DNA from: Gordonia humi
GTDB lineage: Bacteria; Actinomycetota; Actinomycetes; Mycobacteriales; Mycobacteriaceae
Reading direction: 5' to 3'
Assembly (NCBI RefSeq): GCF_014197435.1
Contig: NZ_JACIFP010000001.1
Span: forward strand, 2,294,001-2,358,000
Length of the DNA: 64,000 nucleotides
Position 1 is the stretch's first letter; every line of letters starts with the position of its first letter. The position numbers were made by a program, and so were the translations under genes. Below, piece after piece: positions 37,163 to 45,495 of the stretch. The notes under the pieces are model-generated. The model was not told where the DNA came from. It saw only the letters and a program-made list of their open reading frames with translations, and made no database searches.

Positions 37163-38169
37163 CGCGCGCGTGGGACTGGCCCGATCTCCACGGCCCGCTG
37201 CGCGGAATGCGGGTCCTCGACCTGAGCCAGCAGCTGCCGGGTCCGTACGGGACGCTGCTCCTGGCGTCGCTCGGCGCGAGCGTCGTCAAAGTGGAACCGC
37301 CGCAGGGCGACAACTCCCGCACACTCGATCCGGCGATGTTCGCCAACGCGAACGCGGGTAAGGCGACGATCGTCGCCGACCTCAAATCCGACGCCGGTCG
37401 CGAGGCCGTGTACGACGCCGCTCGCGAGGCGCACGTCGTGCTGGAAGGATTCCGGCCGGGCGTCGTGTCCCGCCTCGGCGTCGACTACGACACCCTCAAG
37501 GGATTCAATGCGGGGCTGATCTACTGTTCGATCTCCGCGTACGGTCAGACCGGGCCGCTGTCGTCGCATCCCGCGCATGACGTCAGCCTGCAGGCGATCG
37601 CGGGCTCGGTCGCACCGGAGACCGCGACGGATCGGATCGGCGTTCCCTGGGTCGACCTCGCGACGGGAACCACTGCCGCCCTGACGATCACGGCCGCCTG
37701 GCATGCGGGAACGCCCGGCTACCTGGACATGAGCATGCTCGATTCGGCCCTCGCGTGGGCGAGTATCAAACCCGCCGCCGTCGCTGAGCCGGAGCCGACC
37801 TACGGCACCGTCCTGACCTCCGACGGCGCCGTCGTCATCGCGCTCCTGGAGGACCGGATGTGGGTGCGGTTGTGTGCCGCGTTCGGCTGGTCCGACTGGG
37901 GCTCCGAACCGCGTTTCGCCGCCTACGTCGATCGACGCAAGGCGGCCAACGAGATCCGCTCCCGCCTCGACTCCGAACTCAACTCCCGCACCACGGACCA
38001 GGTCATGACCCTCGCCGAAGCGCACGACCTGCCGATCCATCGCATCGGTCGGGACGCCGATGCGATCGGTCAGATCGCCGCCCGTGCCGGCGACGGTGCG
38101 AGTCCGTGCATCCCGATTCCGGCGGCCTGGCAGACCCCGCTGGCCGCCGCGCCGAATCTTCCCGTGTAG
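37159..38169 (+). CDS. CaiB/BaiF family III CoA-transferase
   Basis: A 336-residue family III CoA-transferase, slightly shorter than usual. Features: MRVLDLSQQLPGPYGTLLLASLGASVVKVEPPQGD at the N terminus, LKSDAGREAVYDAAREAHVVLEGFRPGVVSRLGVDYDTL, YCSISAYGQTGPLSSHPAHDVSLQAIAGS, and the catalytic aspartate in VPWVDLATGTTAAL near residue 171. It moves CoA between acids without ATP, probably recycling it between substrate and product of this pathway. GTG start overlaps the cyclase stop. Confidence 0.9.
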   Translation: MTRAWDWPDLHGPLRGMRVLDLSQQLPGPYGTLLLASLGASVVKVEPPQGDNSRTLDPAMFANANAGKATIVADLKSDAGREAVYDAAREAHVVLEGFRPGVVSRLGVDYDTLKGFNAGLIYCSISAYGQTGPLSSHPAHDVSLQAIAGSVAPETATDRIGVPWVDLATGTTAALTITAAWHAGTPGYLDMSMLDSALAWASIKPAAVAEPEPTYGTVLTSDGAVVIALLEDRMWVRLCAAFGWSDWGSEPRFAAYVDRRKAANEIRSRLDSELNSRTTDQVMTLAEAHDLPIHRIGRDADAIGQIAARAGDGASPCIPIPAAWQTPLAAAPNLPV

Positions 38170-38197
38170 GCAGAGTCTCCCGTCGTCGAGCCCATCC

Positions 38198-38304
38198 CGT
38201 TGGTCGAGTGAAGTCGAGCCCTCTCCCGCCAGCCGACGACCGGATCACCGCCGGTGCTCGTTGAGCCCAGCCGCCTTCCGCTGGTCGAGCGAAGCCAGCC
38301 GAAG
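38198..38304. repeat. Two copies of a TGGTCGAG-type intergenic repeat
   Basis: CGTTGGTCGAGTGAAGTCGAG (first 20 bases shown as TTGGTCGAGTGAAGTCGAG, 38199-38218) and CTGGTCGAGCGAAGCCAGC (38281-38299) resemble each other, lying in the gap between the CoA-transferase and the dehydroquinase-like gene. Words of this kind are scattered between genes of Gordonia and related genomes. Confidence 0.5.
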
Positions 38305-38353
38305 CCGCCTCCCGCACAGACAACCCGACTCCGCCCGAAAGGACCCCGGACCA

Positions 38354-38878
38354 ATGCCCGCACCATTTCGCCCGCCGACCGCCACCACCTGGCGCCTCGC
38401 CGTCATCGACGGACCCAATATGCCGAACCTCGGCAACCGCGACAAGAAGCTCTACGGCGAGATCGCCTCCCTCGCCGACCTGCAGTCCCTGGTCCGAGAC
38501 TTCGCCGAGACTCTCAACGTCACCGTCGATCAGTTCGCGTCCAATCACGAGGGTGAGATTCTCGACTTCATCCATCGCACCGCGTCGAAGGTCGATGGCT
38601 ACATCATCAATCCGGCCGGTCTCACGACCTACGGCGAGGCGACGCGCCACGCCCTCGACGATACGAAGAAGCCGGTCATGGAGGTCCACTTCTCCAATAC
38701 GGCACGCCATTTCGCCGGCGTCGTCCCGCCGTACCTCGAACAGAAGTCACGGTTCACCTACAGCGCGACCGGCCTGGTGATGGGGCTGCGGCAGTACAGC
38801 TATCTGGGCGCGATGCTCGGGTTGGTGTTGGCGTTGGACGATGAGACGTTCTTGGATGGGGGAGCGGTGCGGCATTGA
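38354..38878 (+). CDS. Divergent type II 3-dehydroquinate dehydratase-like protein
   Basis: A 174-residue protein clearly of the AroQ (type II dehydroquinase) fold: GPNMPNLGNRDKKLYGE (Asn, Arg and Tyr of the active site kept), SNHEGEILDFIH, IINPAGLTTYGEATRHAL and EVHFSNTARHF. The second active-site histidine of AroQ (in THTS) is Thr here, and residues after EVHFSN are rearranged with an insertion. It lies in a catabolic cluster, not with shikimate genes. The reaction is probably a different dehydration or ring step. ATG 38354 after CCGGACC has a weak ribosome site. Confidence 0.75.
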   Translation: MPAPFRPPTATTWRLAVIDGPNMPNLGNRDKKLYGEIASLADLQSLVRDFAETLNVTVDQFASNHEGEILDFIHRTASKVDGYIINPAGLTTYGEATRHALDDTKKPVMEVHFSNTARHFAGVVPPYLEQKSRFTYSATGLVMGLRQYSYLGAMLGLVLALDDETFLDGGAVRH

Positions 38879-39004
38879 GCTCCTGCTGTCGAGAGTTGTA
38901 GTTTCGGTCGCGCGAGCCTGTGTGATCGTCTTGGCGATGCCATCGGCATGATTTCGACCAAGCGCCGCGGACTCTGTCGGCTCCGGTAAGGACACCGACC
39001 AGCC

Positions 39005-39340
39005 TGTCCTCGCGGACATTGTTCTGGCCTACCCGCAAGCCGCCGACGGGCTTGACGGTGAGTGGGGGGCGCCGATCGACCTCGACGATGTTCGTACGCG
39101 ACTGGGAGAGGACACTGTACGGTCGTTCGCAAACGGTATCGAGCAGCGTCTCGGGATCGAGTCGTGGGCATCGTTCAGCTTTCGATTCCGTACAGGTTCG
39201 TGATCGACGGTCGCGCGGTCATCGCGCTGCCTGCAGTCGGATCGCGGTTCTGGGAGAATTGGTGCCTCGCTCACGAACTCGGGCACCTTGTCCTCGGCCA
39301 CAGTGTCAGCGAGTTCTGCAAGGACGGGATACGCCTCGAA
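39005..39340 (+). pseudogene. Frameshifted remnant with an ImmA/IrrE-type metallopeptidase motif
   Basis: Two frames carry protein-like sequence. The first (VLADIVLAYPQAADGLDGEW and the following TVRSFANGIEQRLGIES) runs to about 39170. The second continues from about 39175 as IDGRAVIALPAVGSRF and WENWCLAHELGHLVLGHS, which holds the HExxH zinc motif of the DUF955/ImmA peptidases. Joining them needs one frameshift, and the protein ends without the usual C-terminal part. Confidence 0.5.
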
Positions 39341-39939
39341 TCGAGCTTGTGTCTCCTTCCAGTCATCGTGAGGCGGAACTCGGTGCCCGTGGTCTCGTAG
39401 TAGTCGGGATCGCCCGCAAAGATTGCCGTCGGAAGCTCAGAAACGTTAGCGGGAAGCCGACGACGTTCACCTTCTCGAAGACGGTCGCGACGGTGCCTTT
39501 GCTCGTGTCTTCGCGCGGCGTCGAGCATCTGTCGCTACTTCGGTGACAGTTGTCGGACACCGAGCGGCTGGGTCGGGTGACGAGAAGCGCGCACGATCTC
39601 GGGAACGCAATAGGGCGGTGGTGTTGCCGGTCACGGCGGGCTATCGCGTCGTGGTCAATGAGTCAATCGACTCACAGTCAAGACACACGACGCGATGACT
39701 CACGACCTTCTGCGTCATTATTCGAACCGAGCAACCAGCGGTTACGTCAAGATCGCGAACGCCATTGCGACGCCTCAGGGGAGTTGCTGCAGCGTCGGGT
39801 GTCGAACTGCCAATGTGAGTGATTGTCAGACGCGGATGCCATGATCACCTTGTTGCGTACGGATCTGTCGAAACGGTCAGCATTGCCTGACGCGACGCGG
39901 TCGAATGTACTTCGACCGGATTGGTGAAGAAGGGGCCCG
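39341..39939. other. Decayed stretch before the NADAR gene
   Basis: No intact gene is visible in about 600 bases. On the minus strand near 39380-39545 two frames give protein-like pieces (TVATVFEKVNVVGFPLT, then LPANVSELPTAIFAGD and YYETTGTEFRLTM), which looks like another broken gene. The rest shows nothing. Confidence 0.4.
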
Positions 39940-40398
39940 ATGACTGTCGCGATCGATGCGTTCCGCGGAACGTATTTGTTCTTGTCGAACTTCTACGAGG
40001 TGGCTTTCGACGTGCCGATGCTCGGGCGTGTCAACTCTTCCGAGCACGCGTTCAATGCGTTGAAGTCGTCAGATCCGCAGGAGCAGCAGAGCGTCCTTGC
40101 TGCGGCAACACCGGGCGAAGCCAAACAGCGCGGGCGGACAGTCACGTTGCGTTCAGGATGGGAAATGGGCGGGCGCGTGCAGGCGATGCAGATGGTGCTG
40201 CAGTCGAAGTTCGAGTCCGACGACATGCGAGATCTCCTTGATTCCACCGGTGACGCGGCCCTCGTCGAAGGGAACACCCACCACGACAACTTCTGGGGCG
40301 ACTGCCGATGCGGCGGTCCTCGCTGCGCTGTTCGCGGCACCAACATGCTCGGCGAATTGCTGATGGCCGAACGCGCGAAAGACCGGAGAGTTCGATGA
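39940..40398 (+). CDS. NADAR (YbiA-like) domain protein
   Basis: A 152-residue single-domain protein of the NADAR/YbiA family. Conserved parts are FLSNFYEVAFDV, SSEHAFNALKS, GRTVTLRSGWE, and EGNTHHDNFWGDCRCGG followed by GTNMLGELLM. NADAR enzymes cleave N-glycosidic bonds of riboflavin intermediates or remove ADP-ribose; some are antitoxins to DarT-type ADP-ribosylating toxins. AAGGGG lies before the ATG. Its TGA overlaps the ATG of the next reading frame, linking it with the HIRAN/DUF4429 protein. Confidence 0.88.
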   Translation: MTVAIDAFRGTYLFLSNFYEVAFDVPMLGRVNSSEHAFNALKSSDPQEQQSVLAAATPGEAKQRGRTVTLRSGWEMGGRVQAMQMVLQSKFESDDMRDLLDSTGDAALVEGNTHHDNFWGDCRCGGPRCAVRGTNMLGELLMAERAKDRRVR

Positions 40399-40597
40399 CC
40401 GACCCTACCCACAGCACCGTTAACGGTCATGGAGCACGCTCGACATCGGGCCCGAATCGATCACCAAAATCAATGGCCCGGTAGTCGGGACAGTCTTCGG
40501 CGGTGGGACAAGAATTGGGCTTACCGAGGTCGTCGGCTGTCGATTCAAGTCTGCGAGCATACTCACGAACGGGTACCTGCAGGTTGTCGTCGCCGGC
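40395..40597 (+). pseudogene. Frameshifted 5' part of the HIRAN gene, DUF4429-like domain
   Basis: The ATG at 40395 overlaps the NADAR stop (ATGA) and encodes MTDPTHSTVNGHGA. The protein then continues in another frame from about 40436 as TLDIGPESITKINGPVVG and SILTNGYLQVVVAGVEP, which looks like the DUF4429/PH-like domain and runs in frame into the main HIRAN reading frame. A single indel near 40425-40440 separates the start from the body. In the second frame no ATG, GTG or TTG exists before 40598. Confidence 0.6.
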
Positions 40598-42397
40598 GTG
40601 GAACCGGGAAAACCCGTGGTCGGAGATCCTGCCGCAGTCGTCTTCACGCGCAAACAGCAGGGCGCCTTCGAGCGGCTGTACGACTGGCTGAACTCGGTAG
40701 CCGCGAGGAATGGGGACGCGCGTCCGGGCCCCGTTGTCGCTTCTTCGGACGCGACCATAGTCACTCGGGCGAAATCAGTGGACGTTGACGATGTAGAAGT
40801 CGTCGGTGAGAGCTACTACCGGCAGGCGTTCGCGGATCTGTTCATCCGCGCAGGAAAACCACTGGGCGGCGTGACTTGGTACCAGGCAGTCCTGGTCGCC
40901 GAACCTGACAATCCGCACGACGAGAACGCTGTGGCTGTATCGGTGGACGGGCACAAGGTGGGGCACATTCCGGCCGATCTCGCGCCGACGATTCAACGTG
41001 ATGTCCGAGCCGCGAACCGGCGCGGCGAGCAGGTGTGCGTCGCAGCTCGAATCTGGGCAGCGTGCGACGATGCGACGTGGTCGGCGCGCGTCACCCTCGA
41101 CCCAACCGAAGAACCGGAACCGGAGTGGCGATACGTCGACGAACCACACTGGCCGGGGCGAATCAGTCCCGACGGCGCTGAGCGACTTACAGATTCCGGC
41201 TCGCTACGCCAATACGAACGGTATCGAGCGGCTCTCATTGTCCATGGCCGAGCCGTTGACGATTACCGGCCGGACGTCGCTCAGGCGCGTGCAGATGGCG
41301 ACCCCGCTCGGGCGCTGGCGATTCTTGGTGAGTGCATCGACGCGGCCGAGCGGGCCGCGGCGATCGTCTTCGCGAAGCCAGACCAGTGGCCGACCGAGCA
41401 GGCAGCGACTATCTACCGCGGACTAAAGGATTACGACGCGGAGGTGGCAGTACTCGAGCGCTACTTCGCCGCATCTCCAGACCACGCTGGCACTAAGGGA
41501 TTGCGGACGCGTCTCACGCGGGCTCGTGAGCTCGCGGGCAAGGAGTCCGGCACGGCACCAGCAAGTGTGGAGGAGTCGGTAGCGGCATCAGAGACTGTCG
41601 TGACGCTCGCGGGCCCACGGCCCGTTATCGACGTCGCCTTACCGTTCGCCGCGGAGCTGTCATACGAGATTGAGCACATCGACGCGATCAAGTCGGTCGT
41701 CGACGAGGCCGGCGGGTCGGTCGGTGCAGCACTGTATGCCTCGGCGTTCCTGCGTGAGCGGCACCACCGCCCTCACGGATTCGGTTACGTCGACGTGTAC
41801 ATCAATCGGAAGCTGGTCGGGTCGGTCGCGGCGATCGAGGCTGACGCGGTTCGCGAGATCGTGCGGCGTGACGAGTACACGGGACACGACTGCTGCGTTC
41901 GCTGTCGCGTGTTCCTCGCGTCGATCGAGCGAAAGAGTGCGCGGATCACCCTTGGCCGATACGAGGACGTCGTCGAGCGCGAGGATGAGACCGAATCGGC
42001 AGCGCGCACCCGGCAGCAGGCCGTCGAACTAGAAGCGATGCGGATGGAACGGCTCGCAGCGGGTGGGCAGGAGGCCGCCGATCAACGGCGACGTCTAGTC
42101 CGAGATAAGGACTACATCGAGTGGGTGGAGACGATCAAAGATCTCAAGCGCGAGAAGCGATATGCCGACGCGCTGCAGCTCGCGCTCGAATGCGTCGATG
42201 CGGCGGAACGGGATGCGGTGTTTCACCAGTGTGCGCCGCCGCCGGCGTACACCGAGCACGCCGCGATGTTGTATCGGAAGCTCGGAAACGCGAACGGGGA
42301 AGTCCGGATTCTGGAGCGCTACGAGCGCGCATGTCCGGACGACCAAGGATCGTCGTCGATCGCGGAACGCTTGGTGAAGGCTCGGGCGCGGCTCTGA
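40598..42397 (+). CDS. HIRAN-domain protein with internal duplication
   Basis: A 599-residue frame from GTG 40598; the real gene probably began at 40395. Residues about 65-165 are a HIRAN-like module (EVVGESYYRQAF, LVAEPDNPHDENAVAVSVDGHKVGHIP), a domain linked with DNA-end handling. A related module lies at about 340-450 (GYVDVYINRKLVGSVAAIEA). Each is followed by a similar helical repeat: ALAILGECIDAAERAAAIV near 240 and ALQLALECVDAAERDAVFH near 530, both leading to a VLERY or ILERY helix. The protein is thus a tandem duplication. Next to a NADAR gene in a defence region; biochemical role unknown. Confidence 0.7.
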   Translation: MEPGKPVVGDPAAVVFTRKQQGAFERLYDWLNSVAARNGDARPGPVVASSDATIVTRAKSVDVDDVEVVGESYYRQAFADLFIRAGKPLGGVTWYQAVLVAEPDNPHDENAVAVSVDGHKVGHIPADLAPTIQRDVRAANRRGEQVCVAARIWAACDDATWSARVTLDPTEEPEPEWRYVDEPHWPGRISPDGAERLTDSGSLRQYERYRAALIVHGRAVDDYRPDVAQARADGDPARALAILGECIDAAERAAAIVFAKPDQWPTEQAATIYRGLKDYDAEVAVLERYFAASPDHAGTKGLRTRLTRARELAGKESGTAPASVEESVAASETVVTLAGPRPVIDVALPFAAELSYEIEHIDAIKSVVDEAGGSVGAALYASAFLRERHHRPHGFGYVDVYINRKLVGSVAAIEADAVREIVRRDEYTGHDCCVRCRVFLASIERKSARITLGRYEDVVEREDETESAARTRQQAVELEAMRMERLAAGGQEAADQRRRLVRDKDYIEWVETIKDLKREKRYADALQLALECVDAAERDAVFHQCAPPPAYTEHAAMLYRKLGNANGEVRILERYERACPDDQGSSSIAERLVKARARL

Positions 42398-42484
42398 ATC
42401 ACCGAGTGGTCGCGCGCGCGTCGATGGAGCGGGTCGATGGCACGTCCGTGCAAGGGAGAGCACTGGGCGACGCCGAGTCGCGTG

Positions 42485-44581
42485 TCAACCCTCCGCGAGC
42501 CCAGCCTCCAGGAACTCCGTCCGGACGTCTGCCAGGCGTCGTCCGTCGTCGACGGTCCAGAAGTACCAGCCGTTCGTTGCCTTCTTGCGTAGGTGCCTGG
42601 CGGCGCCCGACGGCGTCGCGAACGACCGGCCGTCGAGGGTGATTCCGGTGGCCGACACCGTGGCAGTCACTCCGGCATGATCTCGTCCGGCGTGGATGAC
42701 GTCGCCGTCGTGCAGGTGACCGGACTCGATCAGATGCTTGACCAGCACCCAGTCCTGGGCTTTCGCCTGCGGGTCGGCGACTTGTCCAGTATGACCTTCG
42801 GGAACCGGCCAGATCTGGAGGATTGCCGAGATCATGGCGTCGGTTCGCTCGTCGATGAGGGTCTCGCACCAGTCCTCGGTCTGCGTCCTGTCGATGAGTC
42901 GGCCGGTCATCGTGATCGTGTTGTGCTTGAGGAGAGCGTCGCGCTTGGCCGGCCACGCGCCGTTCGACACCTTCGAATTGAGTGATGCCGTCAGTAGCGT
43001 GAGGTTACCGAGGCGGTGGACATGTTCTTGGCGTGCGGCTTCGTCGTCCTCGGGAACAGGCCAGGTGTCTCGCCAGGTCTGCGGAAGGATGTGCTCGATC
43101 GGCAGTCCGCTGCGTTCGATCTGCGGCTGCTTGGTCTCTGCACGGTAGTGATTCTCGATCGCTTCGAGAAAGACCCGCAGCCGTGCCCGGGAGTAGCGAC
43201 GGTAGGCCGACTCGGTTGCGAGCGATCGGCGGATCTCGTCGTCGCCGGGCCAATACGTGCTGGTGACCTTGATCCGCGCGAGGTGGTTCGACACGCGGCT
43301 GACGAGTTCGTTCGACGGCGTGTCGCGATACTGGTGAATCACTTCGGCGACTACTCGGCCGAGGTCCGAGCTCGGAAGCCGGAGGAGTTGTCGACGCTGC
43401 ACCCAGCTCTCGAAGACAGCGATGACTCCGTCGATCGCGTCAGCAGGACGAGGCGTGTTCGGGTCGTGCAGCCAGATGAGGACGGGCTTGAGTAGTTCGG
43501 AGGTGTTGGCGGCCATGCGGTAGACGGCCATCGAAGTGCGGTCGAGTGAGCCGTCCGGTCGGGCAGCGCTCGTCGTCCATTCCTCGTAGAGGTCGGCCTG
43601 CGCCTTGAGGACTGGCAGCAGGTCGACGACGCGCATCGACGGGTCGTGCTCGACGTATGACTTGAATCGCGTGAACGTCGACTGCGGACTCACTTCCTCG
43701 CCGAGCTGCGCGGACAGCCACTGGTTGAGGAACAACGAACTGCGGCTGACGAAGTAGCGGCCGACGCTGATCTCCTTGGCCCAGAACTTGGTTTCGAACG
43801 GCCACACGGCGTCGTACGTGTGTTTGGTGTCGCCGCCCTCGGCTTCGATCCGTTGGAAGACGAAATTCCGAATCAGGTCGGCTGCCGTCAGCGGCGTGCC
43901 GCGCGCGTTCAGGGTCTCGAAGATCTCCTGCGAGTTCTCCGCGGCGGTCAGTTCGATCGTGATCAGCTGGAGCTGTGATTCGAGAACTGTCGCGAGGGCT
44001 TCGGCGCGATCGGGGACTGCGTCGCCCTCGACCTCGTCCAACCATCGAGTCACTACCGACGTGAAGTAGCGGTGCGCCTCGACGATGCGCGATGTCGGGT
44101 CATCGACTTCTGTGTAGTCGACCGGCGGCTCGGCGTCCATGACTGCGTCGAACGCTGTGCGGTCCCGGTTGAGATGTCGGAGCTTGAGCCGACTGTCGCC
44201 CTCGGCGACGTAGTCTGCGGAATTGTGCGTGAGTGCTTCGAGTCGCCGCGCGTACCGTTCGGTGCCCGGTTGCATTATCACTGCGCTGACCGCATCCATC
44301 ATGATCTGCAGTGTGGTCAGACGCTGCTGACCGTCGATCACGTTCCAGGCAGGGACGGATCCGCTTTTGGCTTCGCTCGCCTGCAAGACAACGGCGCCGA
44401 GGAAGTGCTTGGTGTCCCGACCAGGATCGGCGACGCGCAGTTCGGCGACGCGGCGGACATCTTTCCAGAGCGGCGCCCACTGCTCGTCTTCCTTCCAGAC
44501 GTACGCACGCTGAAACAGCGGAATCACAAAGTGCTGAGGCTGAGTGAACAGCTGCTGCGGCGTGCGCTTGTACGTCTCCAT
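42485..44581 (-). CDS. DUF262-DUF1524 (GmrSD-like) restriction nuclease with C-terminal RAMA domain
   Basis: 698 residues. The N-terminal DUF262 part has the QRAYVW motif (24-29) and VIDGQQRLTTL (81-91), the nucleotide-using site of GmrS-type proteins. The DUF1524 part, near 510-560, has the His-Me/HNH nuclease signature IEHILPQTW followed by LGNLTLLTASLNSKVSN. The last 100 residues (LVKHLIESGHLHDGDVIHAG, NGWYFWTVDDG) match the RAMA domain found with restriction enzymes and adenine methylases. It probably cleaves modified or foreign DNA. ATG 44579-44581 is chosen. Same strand as the SecB-like and XRE genes, 42 bases after. Confidence 0.88.
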   Translation of the reverse strand: METYKRTPQQLFTQPQHFVIPLFQRAYVWKEDEQWAPLWKDVRRVAELRVADPGRDTKHFLGAVVLQASEAKSGSVPAWNVIDGQQRLTTLQIMMDAVSAVIMQPGTERYARRLEALTHNSADYVAEGDSRLKLRHLNRDRTAFDAVMDAEPPVDYTEVDDPTSRIVEAHRYFTSVVTRWLDEVEGDAVPDRAEALATVLESQLQLITIELTAAENSQEIFETLNARGTPLTAADLIRNFVFQRIEAEGGDTKHTYDAVWPFETKFWAKEISVGRYFVSRSSLFLNQWLSAQLGEEVSPQSTFTRFKSYVEHDPSMRVVDLLPVLKAQADLYEEWTTSAARPDGSLDRTSMAVYRMAANTSELLKPVLIWLHDPNTPRPADAIDGVIAVFESWVQRRQLLRLPSSDLGRVVAEVIHQYRDTPSNELVSRVSNHLARIKVTSTYWPGDDEIRRSLATESAYRRYSRARLRVFLEAIENHYRAETKQPQIERSGLPIEHILPQTWRDTWPVPEDDEAARQEHVHRLGNLTLLTASLNSKVSNGAWPAKRDALLKHNTITMTGRLIDRTQTEDWCETLIDERTDAMISAILQIWPVPEGHTGQVADPQAKAQDWVLVKHLIESGHLHDGDVIHAGRDHAGVTATVSATGITLDGRSFATPSGAARHLRKKATNGWYFWTVDDGRRLADVRTEFLEAGLAEG

Positions 44582-44623
44582 GGACAGACATGGTGTCACG
44601 TGGGTCGGACAGGCGTAGACGCG

Positions 44624-45139
44624 CTAACGGCCGTCGGCACCTTCCCTCGCACGCGCCTGCGCGATCGTCATCTCGACCTCGCCTTCCTCGAATTCGTACA
44701 ACGGATCGAGGACGAGCGCCGGCAGGCCGACCGACGATGATGCATCAGCGAGCGCTCCCCGGATGTAACCGATCGCGACCTCTGTTCCCCACCCGCTGAG
44801 CAGGTCGGCGAGTTCGTCGTCGGTCGGTGGATCGTCACGGTCGAAGTCGAGTCGTACCTCGACATCCTGGATTGCGGTCTGATGTTCGTCGTTAACGAAC
44901 GCAACAACGCGCAAATTGACGACGTGGCCAGCGTCGTTCGACTCGAGTGCCACACGAGCCGCGAGCCGCGACGCAGTCTCGTCCGGATCTGTCGGGCTCA
45001 ACACTGATACGAGAAACGGCGCGTCGACGTTGTCGATGTCGCCCCACTTGCGGACCACGGCTCGCTGATGCCACCTGACCGAGGTGCCGGCGAGGTGGTC
45101 GCGGAGAGTCACGATGCGGTACGCGTAGAGCGGTTCCAC
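44624..45139 (-). CDS. SecB-like chaperone
   Basis: About 171 residues. The C-terminal half matches the SecB fold: LADLLSGWGTEVAIGYIRGALADASSSVGLPALVLDPL corresponds to the helix-loop-helix of SecB (GxxxxxNIL-PYARE-I-GxFPxLxLxPV in E. coli), preceded by alternating beta strands. Dedicated SecB-like chaperones occur in toxin-antitoxin-chaperone systems such as M. tuberculosis HigBA-Rv1957 and phage-defence CmdTAC. Two starts are possible: GTG at 45137-45139, which keeps the first strand, or GTG at 45110-45112, which gives a four-base overlap with the XRE stop. Function here is inferred from fold and context. Confidence 0.65.
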   Translation of the reverse strand: MEPLYAYRIVTLRDHLAGTSVRWHQRAVVRKWGDIDNVDAPFLVSVLSPTDPDETASRLAARVALESNDAGHVVNLRVVAFVNDEHQTAIQDVEVRLDFDRDDPPTDDELADLLSGWGTEVAIGYIRGALADASSSVGLPALVLDPLYEFEEGEVEMTIAQARAREGADGR

Positions 45140-45495
45140 GCATCCGCGTCTGAATACGTGGTTCGTGCTCTGCTCACCGGGGTATCCGTATCCGGCCGGT
45201 GTACTGCGGAATCGAGTGACAGGAAGTGCTGGTACCGCACGCCGATCGACGCGGCGTATCGCCGGATCGTCGACAGCCGCGGGTCGTTCCCAGGCTGTTC
45301 GAACTGGCTGACTGCAGTCTTGTGTCGACCCCACGCAGCGGCAAGGTCGGCTTGAGTGAGGCCCGCTGCGGTGCGATGCGCGACGAGCGCTGCGAGGAAC
45401 TCGGAGTCCTGCTCGGCGAGGTGGTGGGCCAAGTCGTCGGCTGCGTCGAGGTCGTCCTCGCCTATGAGTGTCATCGCTTCGTCATAACTGGACAT
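45109..45495 (-). CDS. XRE-family helix-turn-helix protein, probable antitoxin or repressor
   Basis: A 128-residue protein with a central XRE/Cro helix-turn-helix (about 38-90; LVAHRTAAGLTQADLAAAWGRHKTAVSQFEQPGNDPRLSTIRRYAASIG). The N terminus is acidic and helical and the last 35 residues are polar and probably disordered, a place where chaperone-addicted antitoxins carry their chaperone-binding tail. It overlaps the SecB-like gene. A perfect inverted repeat covers its start codon, so it probably represses its own operon, including the nuclease gene downstream. Confidence 0.85.
   Translation of the reverse strand: MSSYDEAMTLIGEDDLDAADDLAHHLAEQDSEFLAALVAHRTAAGLTQADLAAAWGRHKTAVSQFEQPGNDPRLSTIRRYAASIGVRYQHFLSLDSAVHRPDTDTPVSRARTTYSDADAWNRSTRTAS

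Noticed and set aside
38879..39004. Edge of the defence island considered as a tRNA-linked integration site
   Set aside because: No tRNA gene, integrase or direct repeat was found at this border within the window.
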